A stretch of 64,000 bases of DNA from Ectocarpus siliculosus. Its lineage: Eukaryota; Sar; Phaeophyceae; Ectocarpales; Ectocarpaceae. The notes under the pieces are model-generated. The model was not told the origin of the DNA and did no database searches. It saw only the letters and a program-made list of their open reading frames with translations. A program made the position numbers and the translations under genes. Positions within the stretch are counted from its first letter, which is position 1. Each line of letters begins with the position of its first letter. The stretch lies in assembly GCA_000310025.1 (NCBI GenBank), contig FN649759.1:815723-879722 (forward strand), written 5' to 3'. Positions 24,816 through 38,705 of this stretch are shown here, piece after piece.

Positions 24816-26842
24816 ACACAGGGTGGGCGGCCTGATTGTTTGCCTTGTCTTCAAATCATGGTTGTACAATGGCCGAGCGTCCCTTGTTGCGAGATAGTCC
24901 CCTGCACGTGGAACCACGCTGCAATAAAAAAACTTTTGATCGATCAACCACTGCGTGTTCCGTATTTTACGGCATAAAGACGCACTCCTATAGGAGGTAA
25001 ACACGAATATCTGCGCAGGTTTGGCGAGCTTGTGGTTCAGAAGAAAACTGCTGTGAGCCATGGTCCCTGTGCTATGGTACGACATCAACATCCACCACCA
25101 GTTTGTGCTGGTTACTGCCGTTGCATGTGCAACCTGTTCCGTACGTCCTTTCTGTATATAGAGAAAGGCCCGTAGGCGAGATGTCTACGGAGGTGCCTGG
25201 TCTATCCTGTGCGTGTACTGTACGAAAAGCGCGCGGCCTTTTCCTGGCAGGGGCGAAAGGTCACCAAACAATCTGTGTTCCCCTTCAGCTGGGTGCTCCA
25301 CGAACACAACGATATACGTGCCGAAAGCCTGCTACAGGCGTGAAAATGTCGGACGATAAGAGGGTCAAGTGGTCGGCGGCCTCTACGTGGCAGGGCTGCT
25401 GCTGCTACTGACGCTACTGCAGCAGCCGCTGCGGCAAAGCAAGTACCGGTGTAGGTTCATTCAAAGCACATATATAGAACAAATACTCTCTCCCATATGC
25501 TGCTACTGCTTCCGCGAATCAAGTAGTTGGCGTAAAGCGCACAAGGACATCCCACGTTTGGTTCCGGTTGCTGAAAAAATTGTACAGCTCCGTAGTCTGC
25601 TTCGTAGACACATGTTGAGAGCGTGGGGTGTACCTTCTGCAACACCACCCCATGTGCATCTCTGCATACCGCACATCTGCGGTGGTACAGTAGAAGTACA
25701 GAGGATTAGCTCCCGGTGATTGCACTTCTCTAGTTTTAGCTCGGGCCTTGTACTGCCTCTGCTCCTGCTCAGGATACCTAAAGGGGCGCATGTTTTCTGC
25801 CACTACAGAAGCAACCAGTAGATATCCAAGACGATCTCAAACCGTTTGAGCTTGCGACATAACCCTCTGGCTCCTGAGGAGGTGCACAGCGCTGACAACT
25901 CCACATGAGAACCTGGTGTACTAAACTATTTCCAGATATCACGAGTATTCTCAGATATGCACTGAGAACCGACCACGTCCAGCCTGGGCTGTACATATGT
26001 TTCTCGCAGCAGTGGACTGCAACAGCAGTTGTAGCGAGAGCAGTAGACACGTGTGCTGGGATAATGCAATGTGTGTGGGTGCGGCGTGTACACGTATTTC
26101 TCTTCCTCTCACCGATTGCAGGTGCAACAAAGGCTGTACAGAAGGGCGTCCATCGCGCCAGAACGAGGGCCGATGATACAAGGGCCTTCGCCATTGCTGT
26201 GCCAGCTGTTTGGACTGCTGTCGTTGTCTACGGTGGCCTGTTTGTGCAACACACGGCCACGGCAACTGTGGCGGGGGCACCGTGGAGTCGGTGTGACAGA
26301 TCTGGAAGGCTTTATGGTTCTGAACATCTGAACCTCTCAACCTCTGCTCCGACAAATTTTAATTTTTCATGTCCGAAAAAAAAAATCAGCAACGTCGTAC
26401 GCATGTGTGATATGTGCAGGAGAAGCACAACGTTTACCAGCGTTGGTCTTGGACGACGGCTGACTGCTGTGTTGTGGACTTACCTTCCCCAGTACCCATC
26501 CCTCTGTCCTATTGCACCGCTGTGGCGCTTTCTCTCGTGCGAGATGCGGAGGGAGCTAGGCGGACAATGACGTGCCGTTAAACAGTGCCCACGAGCCCTG
26601 TTCATATGGTCTAGACTAAATCTTCATTTTTTGCGTGATCATCCCCACTGACATCACGCCAACAAACAATTCTGCTCAACCTCCAACCATATCACCACCC
26701 TTCTGGCACGGACAAATTTCATACACCCGTAAGTGCTGCCGTTGTATGAACGGGGGGCGTTCGGTTGCAATCGCGACCATCGCGCTCGAGTGGCAGCGGC
26801 TGCATCCCTCCCTTGCAACCATTTCCCGCCAATCACGCTTGT
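24816..26842. other. Divergent intergenic region, no gene recognised
   Basis: About 2 kb between two divergently transcribed genes, so promoters of both are expected here. Several short open frames exist on both strands, but none has a recognisable motif or splice partner. Confidence 0.4.
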
Positions 26843-29800
26843 ATGCGGCGAGTTTCCTGTCTCATGGGACCTTGCGTTATTGACCAAACGGCAGACGCAC
26901 CACCGTCGTCCCTTGCATCGCCTTCTTCAAGCCACCAGTTGCAGGGAGGGAAGAAGCTCAAGCCACCCATGAAGCAAGAAACAAGGAGACCATCCCCACG
27001 TCCCGGTAGGCCGCCACCCCTACCCTTCCGACCTTCCCACCCCTCTCCTGCTGTCGCTGAGGCTGATGCGGACGCTGCGGCTAAAAGAGCCGCTGAGTCG
27101 ATAGAAGCAGACGATGATACCGCAGCAGCAGGGCTCGTTTCCTCCGCCGCTCATGACGAGCGCTTGTTACACCTGGCCAAGCTCATGCTCTCGCCCGAGG
27201 GCCTGGCGATGAGGAAAGTAACGCTCGAGGGCTACTCCGTCCCCGTGGCTCTACGCCTGCTCGACCGGCGCCAGCAGCAGCAGCAGCAGCAGCCGCTTGA
27301 AGAAAGGCACAAGAGCAGCAGGACCACCACCGCGGGCGGAGGAGCATCAGGAGAAGGCATCATTTCTCCGTTGCTGGCGATCACCTGGCTCGACAGTGAC
27401 ACCTTCGGCTTCGACCTAAGGGGTGTCACGAGCATCCGTCGAGGCCACGAGGCTCACGGGAGCGAGGGGGCGGCGGCGGGGCGCAAGAGGAGCAGGGGCG
27501 GCGGCGGCGGCGGCGGCGGGAGCTGCCGTAACACATCGTTGGTGCTGTCGTGGGGTAGTGCGGGGGAAATAGGGCCGTCCAAGCTCATCCTGGCTGCGGC
27601 ATCGCGGGAATTGAGAGACCTGGTGATGCTCACCCTGGAGACGCTAGTGGACGGCCTCCAGGGAGGAGGGGGCGATCATGTCTCTGCTGCGGGGGAAGGG
27701 GTCGGGAGCACGGCGGCTCCACATGTTGTACAGCAAGAAATACAAGTGGGAGGTAGGGAGGGCGAGCAGGCGGGATCGAGCGACGCCGAACCTGCTGCGC
27801 CGACAGCTACTACAACAAGTGCCGCCGCTGACACCGACAGCGACGACGAGGAAGCGGCAGCAGTCCTCGCGAGGTTTGACAACGATTGTGCCGACCCGGC
27901 CTCATCAGCAATACGGCACCGCGGCGGCGATCTCAGGGAGCGCTTGTTTTCCTCCGATGCCGCTGCCGCCTCTGCCGAGCGAAGCAGCCGCCGGCGAGCC
28001 AGCCTCGGCTTGCACAGGCGCGGGGTATCCTTCAGTTCCGCCGGCGCCGACAAGGCAGCGAGTGTTGTTCATGGTCTTGAGCGCGCTAGGACCGTAGGGG
28101 CGTCGGTGATTGGGCGAGAGAGCGATGCGGGTCTGGTGCTGGAGCAGGAGCTGGAGGCGAGGCGGAGGAGGGAGGAAGCCATGGCGAGGCTGCTGGCGGT
28201 GTACGACAGGGCTAGGGATGAGACACACGCGGCGGCGTGCCGGCTGGGGGTGAGTTTATCTACAATCAGTGAATGTAGAGTCGGTATGAGCTGGTCAGTA
28301 GTGTATTTGGGTGAATTATGCTCGATTTAATGTAGTGAGGGGATGAGCTCTCCTGCTGTCGGCGTGATATGTTAGCGCTGCTGCTTAACTCGTGCTTGCT
28401 GTCGGAACGGAAGTCATGCCTCAGCAGCCCGTCGGCAGCAGGATCTTCATGATCTTTCCAAGACCGTCCATGATCTTGTGGCGAGCGATTTATTTCTCGC
28501 CCCGTTGGGTATGCATACAACAACTACCTTCAATATATCGTCCACAAGAATTTATTCAAGACCTTTTATTTGCGGGGCCGTTGGTTTTCAGTCTTTTGCG
28601 CACCTGTCTGCGGGTAAAATTGCTGTCGTGATTGCTCTCTGTTGCACTTTTTAAGGCAAATCTGCCTCGGTTATGTAGGAGGCTAACATGAGAGTCAGCA
28701 GTAGGTAGCATACCAATGAACGACGCTCTTTTAACGGGCGCACTTGAGAGCGAGGTTCCAAAAAGTCTGCCGGATCTTGGCCCCTTTGCTTGCTTGCGGA
28801 GCTCCGCCATGCCCCCGCCCCACCCATTTCCGCCGGTACTACATTCGATTTGAAGAGCTGACTCCGTGCCCTTCCTGCTTAGATAGGGATATTTTCCGTT
28901 GCAAATCTTGATTAATTGTGCTTTTTTTTCGAGCGAGACACCGAGCCACGTACACACGAATCTCAGTTGCAAAATCTTGCAGCCTCCTGGTGGTGTTGGC
29001 ACGTGGTTTCGCATCCCCGCGTGCAGTCGCACCAGCCAAGGGCTCTTTTTTTTTCTTCACCCCCTGCCCTACATCGGAGAATGACTGGTTCTCGTGACAG
29101 CTTCTGTTCTAAAGAGCCAACTGCCATCAAGGTATCGCCACATCTCAGATCAGATCACACATCGGTGCCGGCCAGCACGGTCGATTTTTTTCCTGGTGGA
29201 GGAAGACGACCCCCGAAATCGACGCGAGTATGCATGCGCGCAACAGCAGAGCTTCCCCCTATTTTTGGGGCAGCAGCAGGTCACTGCACCGCATTCATCA
29301 TCCTGTCACTGAAAACCACCCTATGGTATTTTCCTCACGCCGCCGTTCAGACGTGTGCTCTTGTGTTTCGTTTTAGTTCCCTCTTGTTTTTTTGCTTTCA
29401 AAAAATTGCCCAGCGTTGATGTTTCCTCCTTCTCCCGAAAGCATAGCAACAACCACCAGACCACCGTCCAACGAAACTTTTGGAGAAAAACTAAGGTGTG
29501 GTGGACGACAGTGCAGGGTTTATAAGAATGTGATCCACAAGTGTAGCATATCTAGACTCGTTAGAAGACGCTACACCTCTCTCTCTCTCATTGGGTTTTG
29601 TACAACGGCTACGAATTAAGTCAGTTACTATAATAGTTGGTGTCGAGGACGGGCCGACCGTATCCTTCGAAGTACCATGGTGGTAGTCGAGGCGCTTCTG
29701 TGTGATCTCGAGGGTATCTTGCCTGCAGCCATTGCTTTCACGGGAATAATCCCTGTCCTGGGCTATGCATCAGTGGACGGATAAACCTGCGAACCACCGC

Positions 29801-32800
29801 CCTCGGTGTCCTCGTTTCCTCGCATCACGGCGGTACTTACGAAAGCACACAGACATACACACACTCCTTCCCCCAATACACACATGTTTTCATGTTTTCG
29901 ACACCCATTTCTGCCGTTTCCTGATTGCTCCGACACACACACGTACGTACGCACTGCCCACCCAGGCCTTGAAGCTGAAGCGGCTTCTGTCGGGGGCGGC
30001 GACGCGTCAGATGGAGAAGTGCTGGACTCGGTGGTGCGGCGGCGTGCGGCAGGCCAACGAAGCCAGGCAGAGGGCGGACCGGCGGCTGTGGCACCTGCAC
30101 GCCAAGGCTAACCAGAACAACGACCTGCTGGCCTGGTACCACGCCACCTTCTGCCGAGAGGTCTACCGACGAAGAGGTGAGCGTTTTTTGCGGTGTTTGT
30201 GTTTGTTTCGGGTCGACCGCGCTACAACCAATTGAGGGACGGCGGTCTTGTCTTGGAGGGGGATGGAAAAACACGAACGCTCGTTGTGTGTACTGTTTGC
30301 GTGTCTTCAAGTTGCATCGGCCTCGCTATAACCGCTGACCAATGAAAATCAATGTCCTTGGAAGGGACCCAAGATTCGAAAAAACACACTTAGGCTAAGT
30401 GAGGATGCGTAAACGATGCTTCCGTTTGTCCAGAACCACAGTTGCAGCTGCCATAGAAGGTGTCCACAGCAGTATCACTCGCCAATCTGTGTTAATATTG
30501 AGCAGGGTCCGAGATGTTTGGAACGCAAAAGTTGCATGTAGATGGCGGATGTAGTCGTGGATGATTTTTCCAGCCTGAATAGGGGGGGGGGGATAGGGGG
30601 GAAACGAAGTACGGACCCACCCATCCCCCCCCTCATTTGTGATGGCTGTGCCTAAAAAGATAGGCCCTCGTTGTCGCACCAAATCTCTTCTTGCTTTGGG
30701 TGCTTGGATGAAACATCGAGTCTCTAACAAGCACAATAACGACCACCAAGAACAACAGGAGTATGATTGCTCGGCTGCTTGCCCCCCTCTTCACGCCGCC
30801 CAACACTGCTGCTGCTGCTGTTGCTATTGCCATGTCGACGATGGCGACGATCCAGTGCCGTTCTGGTTCCGCGAGACGAACCTGAGGCCGTACCAGAAGG
30901 CTTACCGCATCGTGGACGACGGGGATTCGTACACACCCATGGAGAGGAGCATCATGACCTCCTGCGTCTGCACGGTGGGCACCAAGTACGCGGACGTGGC
31001 TGCCCAACTCTTCACCGCCAAGGTAGGCGCAGGAGGAGGGAGAACCAAAGACGGTTCTCAACGAGAACCAGTTCGAGAAACGGTTCTAGCGCCCCGGTTG
31101 GTTGTGGTGGGGTACGTGTCGTACCCCCCGGCGGTGGTTGACGGGACGGGGTGATGGATTCAAGCACGACCTGCGGTATCTGTGATTGTAGGAAACGGAA
31201 TTGATTTGTAGAAGTCCTGCTTCTGTTGAACATACCCCTTTCACTAGCTTGGCGGACAAGTCTAGGTACATTCCGCTTTTTCTCTTGCTTTCCGCTGTCA
31301 TTGCATATTGCACAAGAAATATTGTGTACCCAGCAGAGAGCTACAGAGGATGATGGTTTATACAATGAAGGGGAACTACGGGGGTGTGCCGTCTCTCCGC
31401 CTCTTGGGGTAGTACGAGTAGTTTCGGCTCTCACGACGTTCGTGTCGCCAGTGCCGGTGAAAAAGGCAGACCATCGAGTCGTGTTGAATTGTCCCAGCCG
31501 CGCACAATGCGGCGCATCTTTGAAAATTTGATGTGCATGTCGAAGGCGTCTTGGCTACCCCTAGCCTCGCCGAGCACGGCGCGTCCGTACATCTCCCAAG
31601 ACGACGTACGAACGGGCCGTGCTTGTCGAGGCTAGGATAGCCATGCTGCGGTCGATGTCCTCATGAAATTTTTCGAGATGCCCCGCATTGCGCGTGACTG
31701 TGACATTCAACACCACTTGATGGTCTGCCTTTTTTCACCGCTGATGACAAGACAAACCCTCTCAGTCCCGACATGTGGCTCTTTTTATTGCCGCCTCCGC
31801 TTTCATCACATTTTTTTGCGGGGGGTGGAGAGGGGGGGGCAAGGAACCTCAGTAGTTTGGGGGGCCTTCAGCAGGGCATGGGTACGTGCCAGCCTGTTCC
31901 TACCGCCTACTCAACATTCTGTGTGTATTTTTGTTTTGCTTTTGTCTCCTTTGTCACGGCCGCCACGGCACGGCACGTACGCTGCAGGACGTCCTCTCCC
32001 CCGAGGAGTACAGACTGTTCCAGGTGCTCGTCAAGCGCGGCGCCGAAGTCCCCAAGGCCGCGCCAAAGTCCGGCCGCAAGCTGTCCCACCCCATGAAGCT
32101 CAGGCTGTGGTTCAACCGGGGCGCGCTCTGCCTGACTGCAAAGGTGAGAGAGAGAAGCAGCAGGCCTGTAGGCGTATGCCGTCGGTTTGTATTCCTGGAA
32201 GTTCCGCTGGCTGCGTAGATGGTGCCCTGGTCCTCTGTCGAATGTCTCACGCTACCATCTTGTAACGCTTGGCGGGAGGGGGCTCGTGCGGTCAGATATG
32301 TGCTGCCTATGAAAGCCGTCCCCGTGGTCTATTCATGTGCGTGCGGGCCTGAACCTCCGCTGTAGGTCGTCTTTTGTTTTGACGCTGAGACTTGGTGTAT
32401 TTTTGCGCCATGTTGTGCAGCAAGGCGATTGATTGTCATCCCAAGTAAAATTATTCTAGCCCCCCGGCATGTCGTCTCGGCGGAAGTTTTTTTTTTTTTC
32501 CGGCTTGTGTCCTCGAGTGGGCTGCGCAGCAACCATTGTCTGCACCAGGAGTGATGAATAGATTAACGTTGTAATAATGATTCCGTTGTTTCAACAGATT
32601 TGATGTGTTATTTTCAGCAGACAGGTGCTTCGACGCACACAGCAGTACCGCCTCAACACCCCTCCGACTCATCCTCTCTCCAACGGGTTGTTGTTGTTGT
32701 TTTGCTCCCTTGCCCACCTTTCTTTCGTCGGGAAAATTTCAAAATTTCAGCGAAACAAGCCAGACGGCACGGCGAGCAAGGACCACAGCTTCTACCTCTC

Positions 32801-34038
32801 CAAGGTCAAGACCTGCCTTGTCGCGGTAACGGCAGCCGCCCGAGACTCGGGCGGCTCCAGCAGAAGGGGCAGCAGGAACCACTGCAGCAGCAGCAGCAGC
32901 AGCGGCAGCAGCCACAGCGACGCCGCCGTCACCCCGAGGCTCCCGTCGGACGCCAGCGATAACGCCTCCCCCGGCGGCAGAAGGAACAAAGGAGGGCTGA
33001 CGACTTCCGCGGCCTCGTCGTCGTCGGCCTTGTCGCTGTCGTCGTCATTGCCGGTCCCGGTGCCACCGAAGCACCTTCCCGGGGCGGCGGGCGCGGCGGC
33101 GGCGGGGTCCCGGCGCGGCAGTAGTCTGGAGGAGAACACCGCTCACGACGAGGCAGACAGGGGAGCCGGTGGCGGGAACTCCAGAAGCCTCCACGGCAGC
33201 GGTGGTGGCGGTGGGTCGGTGCCGCCGCCGCCATCCGGCAAGGGTCAACGCCCGGATGGTGATGGTGATGGTGATGGTGATGGTGATGCCAGCGGCGTTG
33301 TAAGGGCGGGGGAGGATTGGAGCTCCCAGCACGCGTGCGTGATGTCGATCCACTTCTTTGGCCGGACGATTACGCTGGACCTGTGGTTCGCCAGCGAAAC
33401 CGAGGCGGTCGAGTGGCAGGTGATAACAGTGACAGTATGATTGCTGGGTTTCATGGTGATGGCTGTACCAGTAGTATGTAAAAGCAGGTAGCTGGGTTTC
33501 ATTGCTGTTTAGGTGGACGGCGGGAAAGGATGCCCTTAGTACTCCACCTCTCTCTGCTCTTTTCGGAATGCTAATGTCTCTCGGCATCAGTAGATACACA
33601 TAGCCCTGCGCGCTCTTTGTACCGTCTGTATGTACCCTTACGCGCTGCCCGCAGCACCCCCACCTGCAACATTGCCAAACTCCGTCCATCGCTAGACCTC
33701 AACAAAAACAACACCCGTGCCATCGCCGCATTACGAAACAGGGAATGCTGACCAAGCTGTCCTGGAAGGAGCAAGGCTATCTATACGGGCCCCCGTCAGG
33801 AGACTCGGGTGGGGGAGGGGGCCACGCGGGAGGGCATACCCGTGAGGTTGCGCCGGGGGGGAGGCGTGACGCGGAGGGGGGTCACGGGGATAGAACAAGT
33901 GGGCGCGGCGGCGGCGGCGGCGGTGGCGGTGGCATGGATGGGAGCGGAGCGAGGGGGGCGGCGCCAGCAAATACGAGATCGACGAGCTGTTGGTGGTCCA
34001 CTCACGGGCCAAGGGCGCCGCCCCTTTACGTGCTGTGA
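26843..34038 (+). CDS. PH-domain protein with low-complexity insertions, at least 6 exons
   Basis: Exons: 26843-28249, 29966-30176, 30856-31022, 31988-32143, 32751-33419, 33742 to about 34038. All joins keep phase, including a phase-1 junction at 30176/30856. Start at ATG 26843; a second ATG at 26969 is possible. Exon 1 is Pro/Ala/Gly/Ser-rich but contains a PH-like stretch (VTLEGYSVPVALRLL, ITWLDSDTFGFDLRGVTSI, NTSLVLSWGS). Exon 2 is helical and rich in Arg and Trp. Exons 4-6 form a phospholipase-C-type PH domain: FQVLVKRGAEVPK, HPMKLRLWFNRGALCLTAK, FYLSKVKTCLVAV, then FFGRTITLDLWFASETEAVEW and the closing helix GMLTKLSWKEQ. About 160 Ser/Gly-rich residues, including a (GATGGT)n Asp-Gly run, interrupt this domain. 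A membrane-lipid or adaptor role is inferred. The end of exon 6 is uncertain: a better-looking peptide (SKYEIDELLVVHSRAK) lies in another frame. Confidence 0.68.
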
Positions 34039-36045
34039 GATTTGGTGCAGTGTTTGTTTTGCCGGGGGGGGGCACGGTGTGGTGATAGAGTGGGACGCCC
34101 CGCCCGCAATCCAATCAGATAAAACGGTCCCTGTCGTGTGGTTGCGGCGGGGTGTGCGGCTAACCCCCGCTGTGTGTTGCTCCGGCCTGGGAGGCGAAGA
34201 CAGGGCTGGGTTCGGCAGGTGGGGGGGGTTCTAGAAAATGTTTTACGGGGAGGAGCAAACGATCCCCTTTCTCCACACACATGTATTTGTCCATCGTAAG
34301 CGAACAGGCAAGAGTTGCTTTGCATGTTCGAGATGGAAATACGCGTAGGGGGGAGGGGGTTGCTCGATGGTCGCTTTTGTCTCGTCAGCTTTTCGATATT
34401 TGGGTGTACGCCGAAACCTAGCACGGGGGGACTTCGTCGATCATGAATGGGGGGGAGGGGGGGTTCATGCCCCCTGCCCTTCACGCTTTCAGCTCACTCC
34501 AAGCACTTGTCACACATACCAGCTTCTTTTGTCTTTTGTGACCCCATGTGTTCGGAATGATAGACCAGAACATGCTTGCTGCGCGTGGCTCATTCGCCGC
34601 GGGTGTCGCAGATAAACGGCTCCGTGTGGTATTTTGTTGCGACTCCTGTGGTTCGGAGCTTTCCTTGGCAGGCTCATTGCATGCGCTCAGGCTCTTGGGG
34701 TGTTGGGGGTTCCGTGCATGCATGCGGGTTGGGCACCGCGTGGCAATTTAGCATGGGTTCAGGGCAATCGAATTCGAAATTTTCTTCGACAGAGTGTCGA
34801 TATCAATTGAGGTACGTAGTACGAATGAGTTAGTCAACAATACCGCAATACCAAAGGGGGAGGAGAAAAATCTGGCAGGTATCCATTCGTACACTCGTGG
34901 GTTTTGGTCTCGAAGGAAATCTTCGTTTGTCAGATGCAAGTCAAATTGTGAAGTCGTGCCGCGTTCCGGTTCGTGGGCGGGTGGGTACAGTTTTCTTTAA
35001 AAAAATCATTTGGGCATTTTTTCACGCCGTTTTTTTTTCCAGTTTCACGTTGGGGGATGTGGGGGGAATTCCGGGGTTTATTCCCAATAGTGTCCGGGGG
35101 GGGGGGGGGGGTGATGGTGGCATTGTTGAACGTACGACTGCACAGAAGGGCAAAGCATCGGTAACTTGAAGCTTATCGGGGAAGGGCTAGCACCCGTCGG
35201 TTGTCACTGCTACCCGATCTATCGGGCGGCCCCGCTGTTGAGGGTTAGCAGGCGGCGAGCCACTCGGCGAGCATTGGAATTGGCGTGGTTTTGCGAGCAT
35301 GTGTTGAGTGCCTTTGTTGGCCGGGCCGCGGTGCTTGTCGCAGCTGCGAATCGCTTGCGTTGCCAGCGGCGAGGCTTTCATGCCTTTCCTTTCCTTCGTC
35401 GCGTTGTGATTGTTGTACTGGCCTTCCTCCTGTCATGTGACCCCGGCTGATCGGTCAACGCATACACCGAACTGTGCGTTTAGTAGGCTGGCGGCAGAGT
35501 ACATGGGACGAGCACACCCACACCCACACACACATGTGTTGCAACCGCTGCTGGTTTTGTGGACTGGTTGTGGATTTCCCGTGGTGCCTCGGCGTTTCTG
35601 ATGGGTATTTCCGCCAAGTCACACACCCCGCGGCGCGCTGCCGTTTCGTGCGCGGTCGGGTCACGCTTGCCACGCAATGCTTGTCTTATCACGCGGTGTG
35701 GAGCCGTTAAACATGTATGTGTATGTGCAGTCTCAACGGGAAGGGGTTTTTGTATTGTGAATTCACCGCTAGATGTGTGCGTCGCGCCAGAAGCAGGTTT
35801 GTCCTTGTTGGGGGTCGCAGAACTCACGGGGGGGATTACAATTACCCCCCCCTCCTATCATGTTATCAGGAAAGTCATTTTCGAAAAATTCGGTTTACAT
35901 CATGGGTACTTTCTTCCTGGATGGTGCTGTGCACGCGGTGTCTGGTGTTGTTTGCTAGTCTGTCTACTGTAGGAGTTGTTTTCTGTTCCGCTGGTGGAGA
36001 GTGGAGAGCAGGGATCGTGCTGAGCGGGCGAGGCGTTTTCTGTGT
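34039..36045. other. Intergenic or possible downstream exons of the PH gene; nothing assigned
   Basis: G-rich homopolymer runs (for example 35096-35111) and short open frames only. If the PH gene continues past 34038, its exons should be here, but I could not identify one with matching phase. Confidence 0.35.
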
Positions 36046-36055
36046 NNNNNNNNNN
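36046..36055. other. Assembly gap (10 N)
   Basis: Ten N characters within a CA/GT dinucleotide tract (TGTGT before, ACACACACAC after). The true gap length is unknown; a collapsed microsatellite is the simplest reason. Confidence 0.98.
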
Positions 36056-36511
36056 ACACACACACACACGCTGCATTAACGCCCGAGGCCTGAACACCTG
36101 ATGCATACGGGTGCGGACCCATCTGTCTTTTTTTTTTTATTGTAACGGGCTTCGTCGAACAACCAATCAAAAGACGCGCTTCGAACCCACGCGGGGACGG
36201 AGGCGGGGCTCACCTAACAGCGAGGGTAGAAACTTAGAGGGTGCGCGGGGCGTCCCCAGAGTGGGAGCAAAGTAAGCCGGCGGGTCATGATGGGTGAGGT
36301 TCAGCGGGAAGAAGTAGGGGTTGGGTGGGGGGGACTTGGCTTGTAGGGGCAAGAGGCACATGTTGAATTCCGAATGATATTTGTCTTTTTTTTTCATGGG
36401 CAGTTTACTCGAGTGTGTTTTAATGATATAGCGTTTCTAGCAGACAAGCACTTGTTTGTGCTGGGCTCCTTGTCCTGTGTATGTGAGATGCTCGTGTTAT
36501 TGGCTGGGATT

Positions 36512-37497
36512 TTATTTGTCGACGCCGCTGCTGCGGTTTTTGCTTGGTTTCGTTTCGTCGTTTTGGTTTGGTTCTGTTGTTGCTGTTCGAGCTGCTGCGG
36601 GAATTTCACTGTTGGCCAGTGAGACTCTTTGGCTGGCCTCATGCTCAGCTTGTAGGGGGGGAGGGTGGAAGAGGGCGGAGACGAAAGTAAGGGCGTTGAC
36701 TTCATATTCTAGGGTTTTGTTACCCGTAAGAGGAACAACTATCGTGCGAAAAACATCATGGAAGTGATTGCGGTTTTCGTTAGAACTCTTTTTGTTGTTG
36801 TGGGGCATCCAGCAGCTCTCGGCATATGGCACAGCAGAGCAGTGGTGGCAGACCACTTTTTTTTCGAATGTTTTCAATGCAACAATCCCACTGTTTTTCA
36901 TTACGTTCGTCGACATTTCGATATGAACGTCCGTGCGCGGGGAAGGCATGATGTGACTGTCAAGACGAAGAGGCTCCCGCCCCGCTGTTGCCTGCAATCG
37001 ACGATTTTTACCCCTACATCCACATCGGCACGGCACTCGGCCGAATGTCATATGTACCCTCTCCAGATAGAGGCGGGGAAACAAAACACTCGTATGCAAA
37101 CATACGTTTAATGGTTTCTCTTCGTTGATTGTACCTGTCGTTTCAGTTGGCGAGAAACTGCTGTTGTCGGCCACTTGATATGACCAGTGCGTGTATCCCG
37201 CGCCGCCAAATTCTGTGCCACAGGTCGATTGGTCGTCACGTCGTTCGGCATGCCAACATGAACATTTGTGCGTTGGGCAGTAAACACGTCGTCGAATCTC
37301 TGTAGGTTTCCATTCCATTCTGGTGGTACTGACAAACACGCACGGCAGGATTTGTCGGGGACACAATTTTTTGGTTCTCCCTTCACTTGATACTGGAGCA
37401 GGCCGTCCTCCCTAAAACCAAGGCGTTCGGGTTTGACGTTGCACGTTTTCTCGAATTCCCGCTGAAATCGTTGCGTCAGTCTGGCTACGGAAGTCAC
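36512..37497 (-). other. Overlapping open frames of unknown meaning
   Basis: Two long minus-strand frames (37497-37108 and 37366-36512, up to 284 codons) share a loosely similar segment of the type RTNVHVGM / RTDVHIEM, which hints at an internal duplication of about 300 bp. No known domain, no splice support, and no ATG of obvious quality. This may be a degenerate repeat rather than a gene. Confidence 0.2.
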
Positions 37498-38705
37498 ACA
37501 GGAGAAGCCCTCTCGTCAATTAATTTTTGTCGCGAGAAAGAGGGTAGGCTGCCAGCAGTCCCTTCCCCCTTCTTCGTGGTGTGTAGTCTACTCAATTTCG
37601 AATCCAGAGCCTAGAGAGGAAATAGTGCGCTTGACACAGGACATCATGGGCGAGTAGGGAATTGCGAGAGTGAAGAGCGTTTTTTGCTCCCGGGTACTTT
37701 GTTGGCCGCCAGCGCAATCGTCAAGAACATCATGTTTGCCCGTTCTAGCCGTGATGGAAATGCTTGGGGGGGGAGCGGACAACATCGGGCAAGACGCCCA
37801 CGGCCCATCGCCGTGCTATCTATGCTTCTCTTCTTCCCCTGCTCCAAAAGGCCAGGATGACTTTTTGGTTTGCTCCGCGTATTCCCTTGCTCCTACCGCA
37901 AGGCCGGGGACAATTTTCTGAATGCTCCTTGTCGATGCTCGCGGCCACGATCTCAGGTGTACCTACGGTGTTGTGCACGACCGCCATCAGTGTCACCCCC
38001 ATATCCCGGTTCTACAGCAGCAGAATTACCGCGGTTGGAAAAGCAGTGAAAGATTGGCACGTGTGCTCCTGTCGAATGGCACTGCATGCTGCTTCTTGCT
38101 TCGCATGAGGAGATGAATGGGATTGGAAACGCAACCAACGAGCTTGCATTCCTTGGAGGACAACCTGACCAGCAGCGGCGACTAGTTGGCCCGCCCGTGT
38201 CCACTGACGGCAGCCCTTTCCACCGCCACCCCGCACACGCAGCCTGCTCATACCACCACAGAGAGACCAGGTTCGCCATCGGTGAGAGCACACCGTCGTT
38301 GTCGATAAACCACCAAAACACACTACAGCAACGACCCACAACAATCGACCCATCCATCAGAACAAAAAAAGAAATACATGGTTCGTAAGGGGGTTGAATG
38401 GCCGAAAACCAAACCACGCAACACACACTATCCAGTCCCAGCTGCGAGCGCAATCCTCCCCGCTACTGTAACATAACCGCGCGTGCAACGAACGACGAAA
38501 AACAGAAAGCGAAACTCGTCCAACAAAAGAACAAAAAGAAAACCGCCCGAAAACAAATCGCAGCAGAAATCAGGCTTCTCAAGACACACACTCCTAAAAA
38601 AAACACCGAACACCACACCACAATCCCAACGACAGCAGCAACGACATCCCAAAGCCGACCCTCCATCTACCCGATCCTGGGACTTGTTCCTCCCCCCTCC
38701 CCTCC

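Noticed and set aside
36512-37366. 284-codon minus-strand frame as a real gene
   Set aside because: No domain, composition like neighbouring non-coding DNA, and an apparent internal duplication; listed only as an unexplained open frame.
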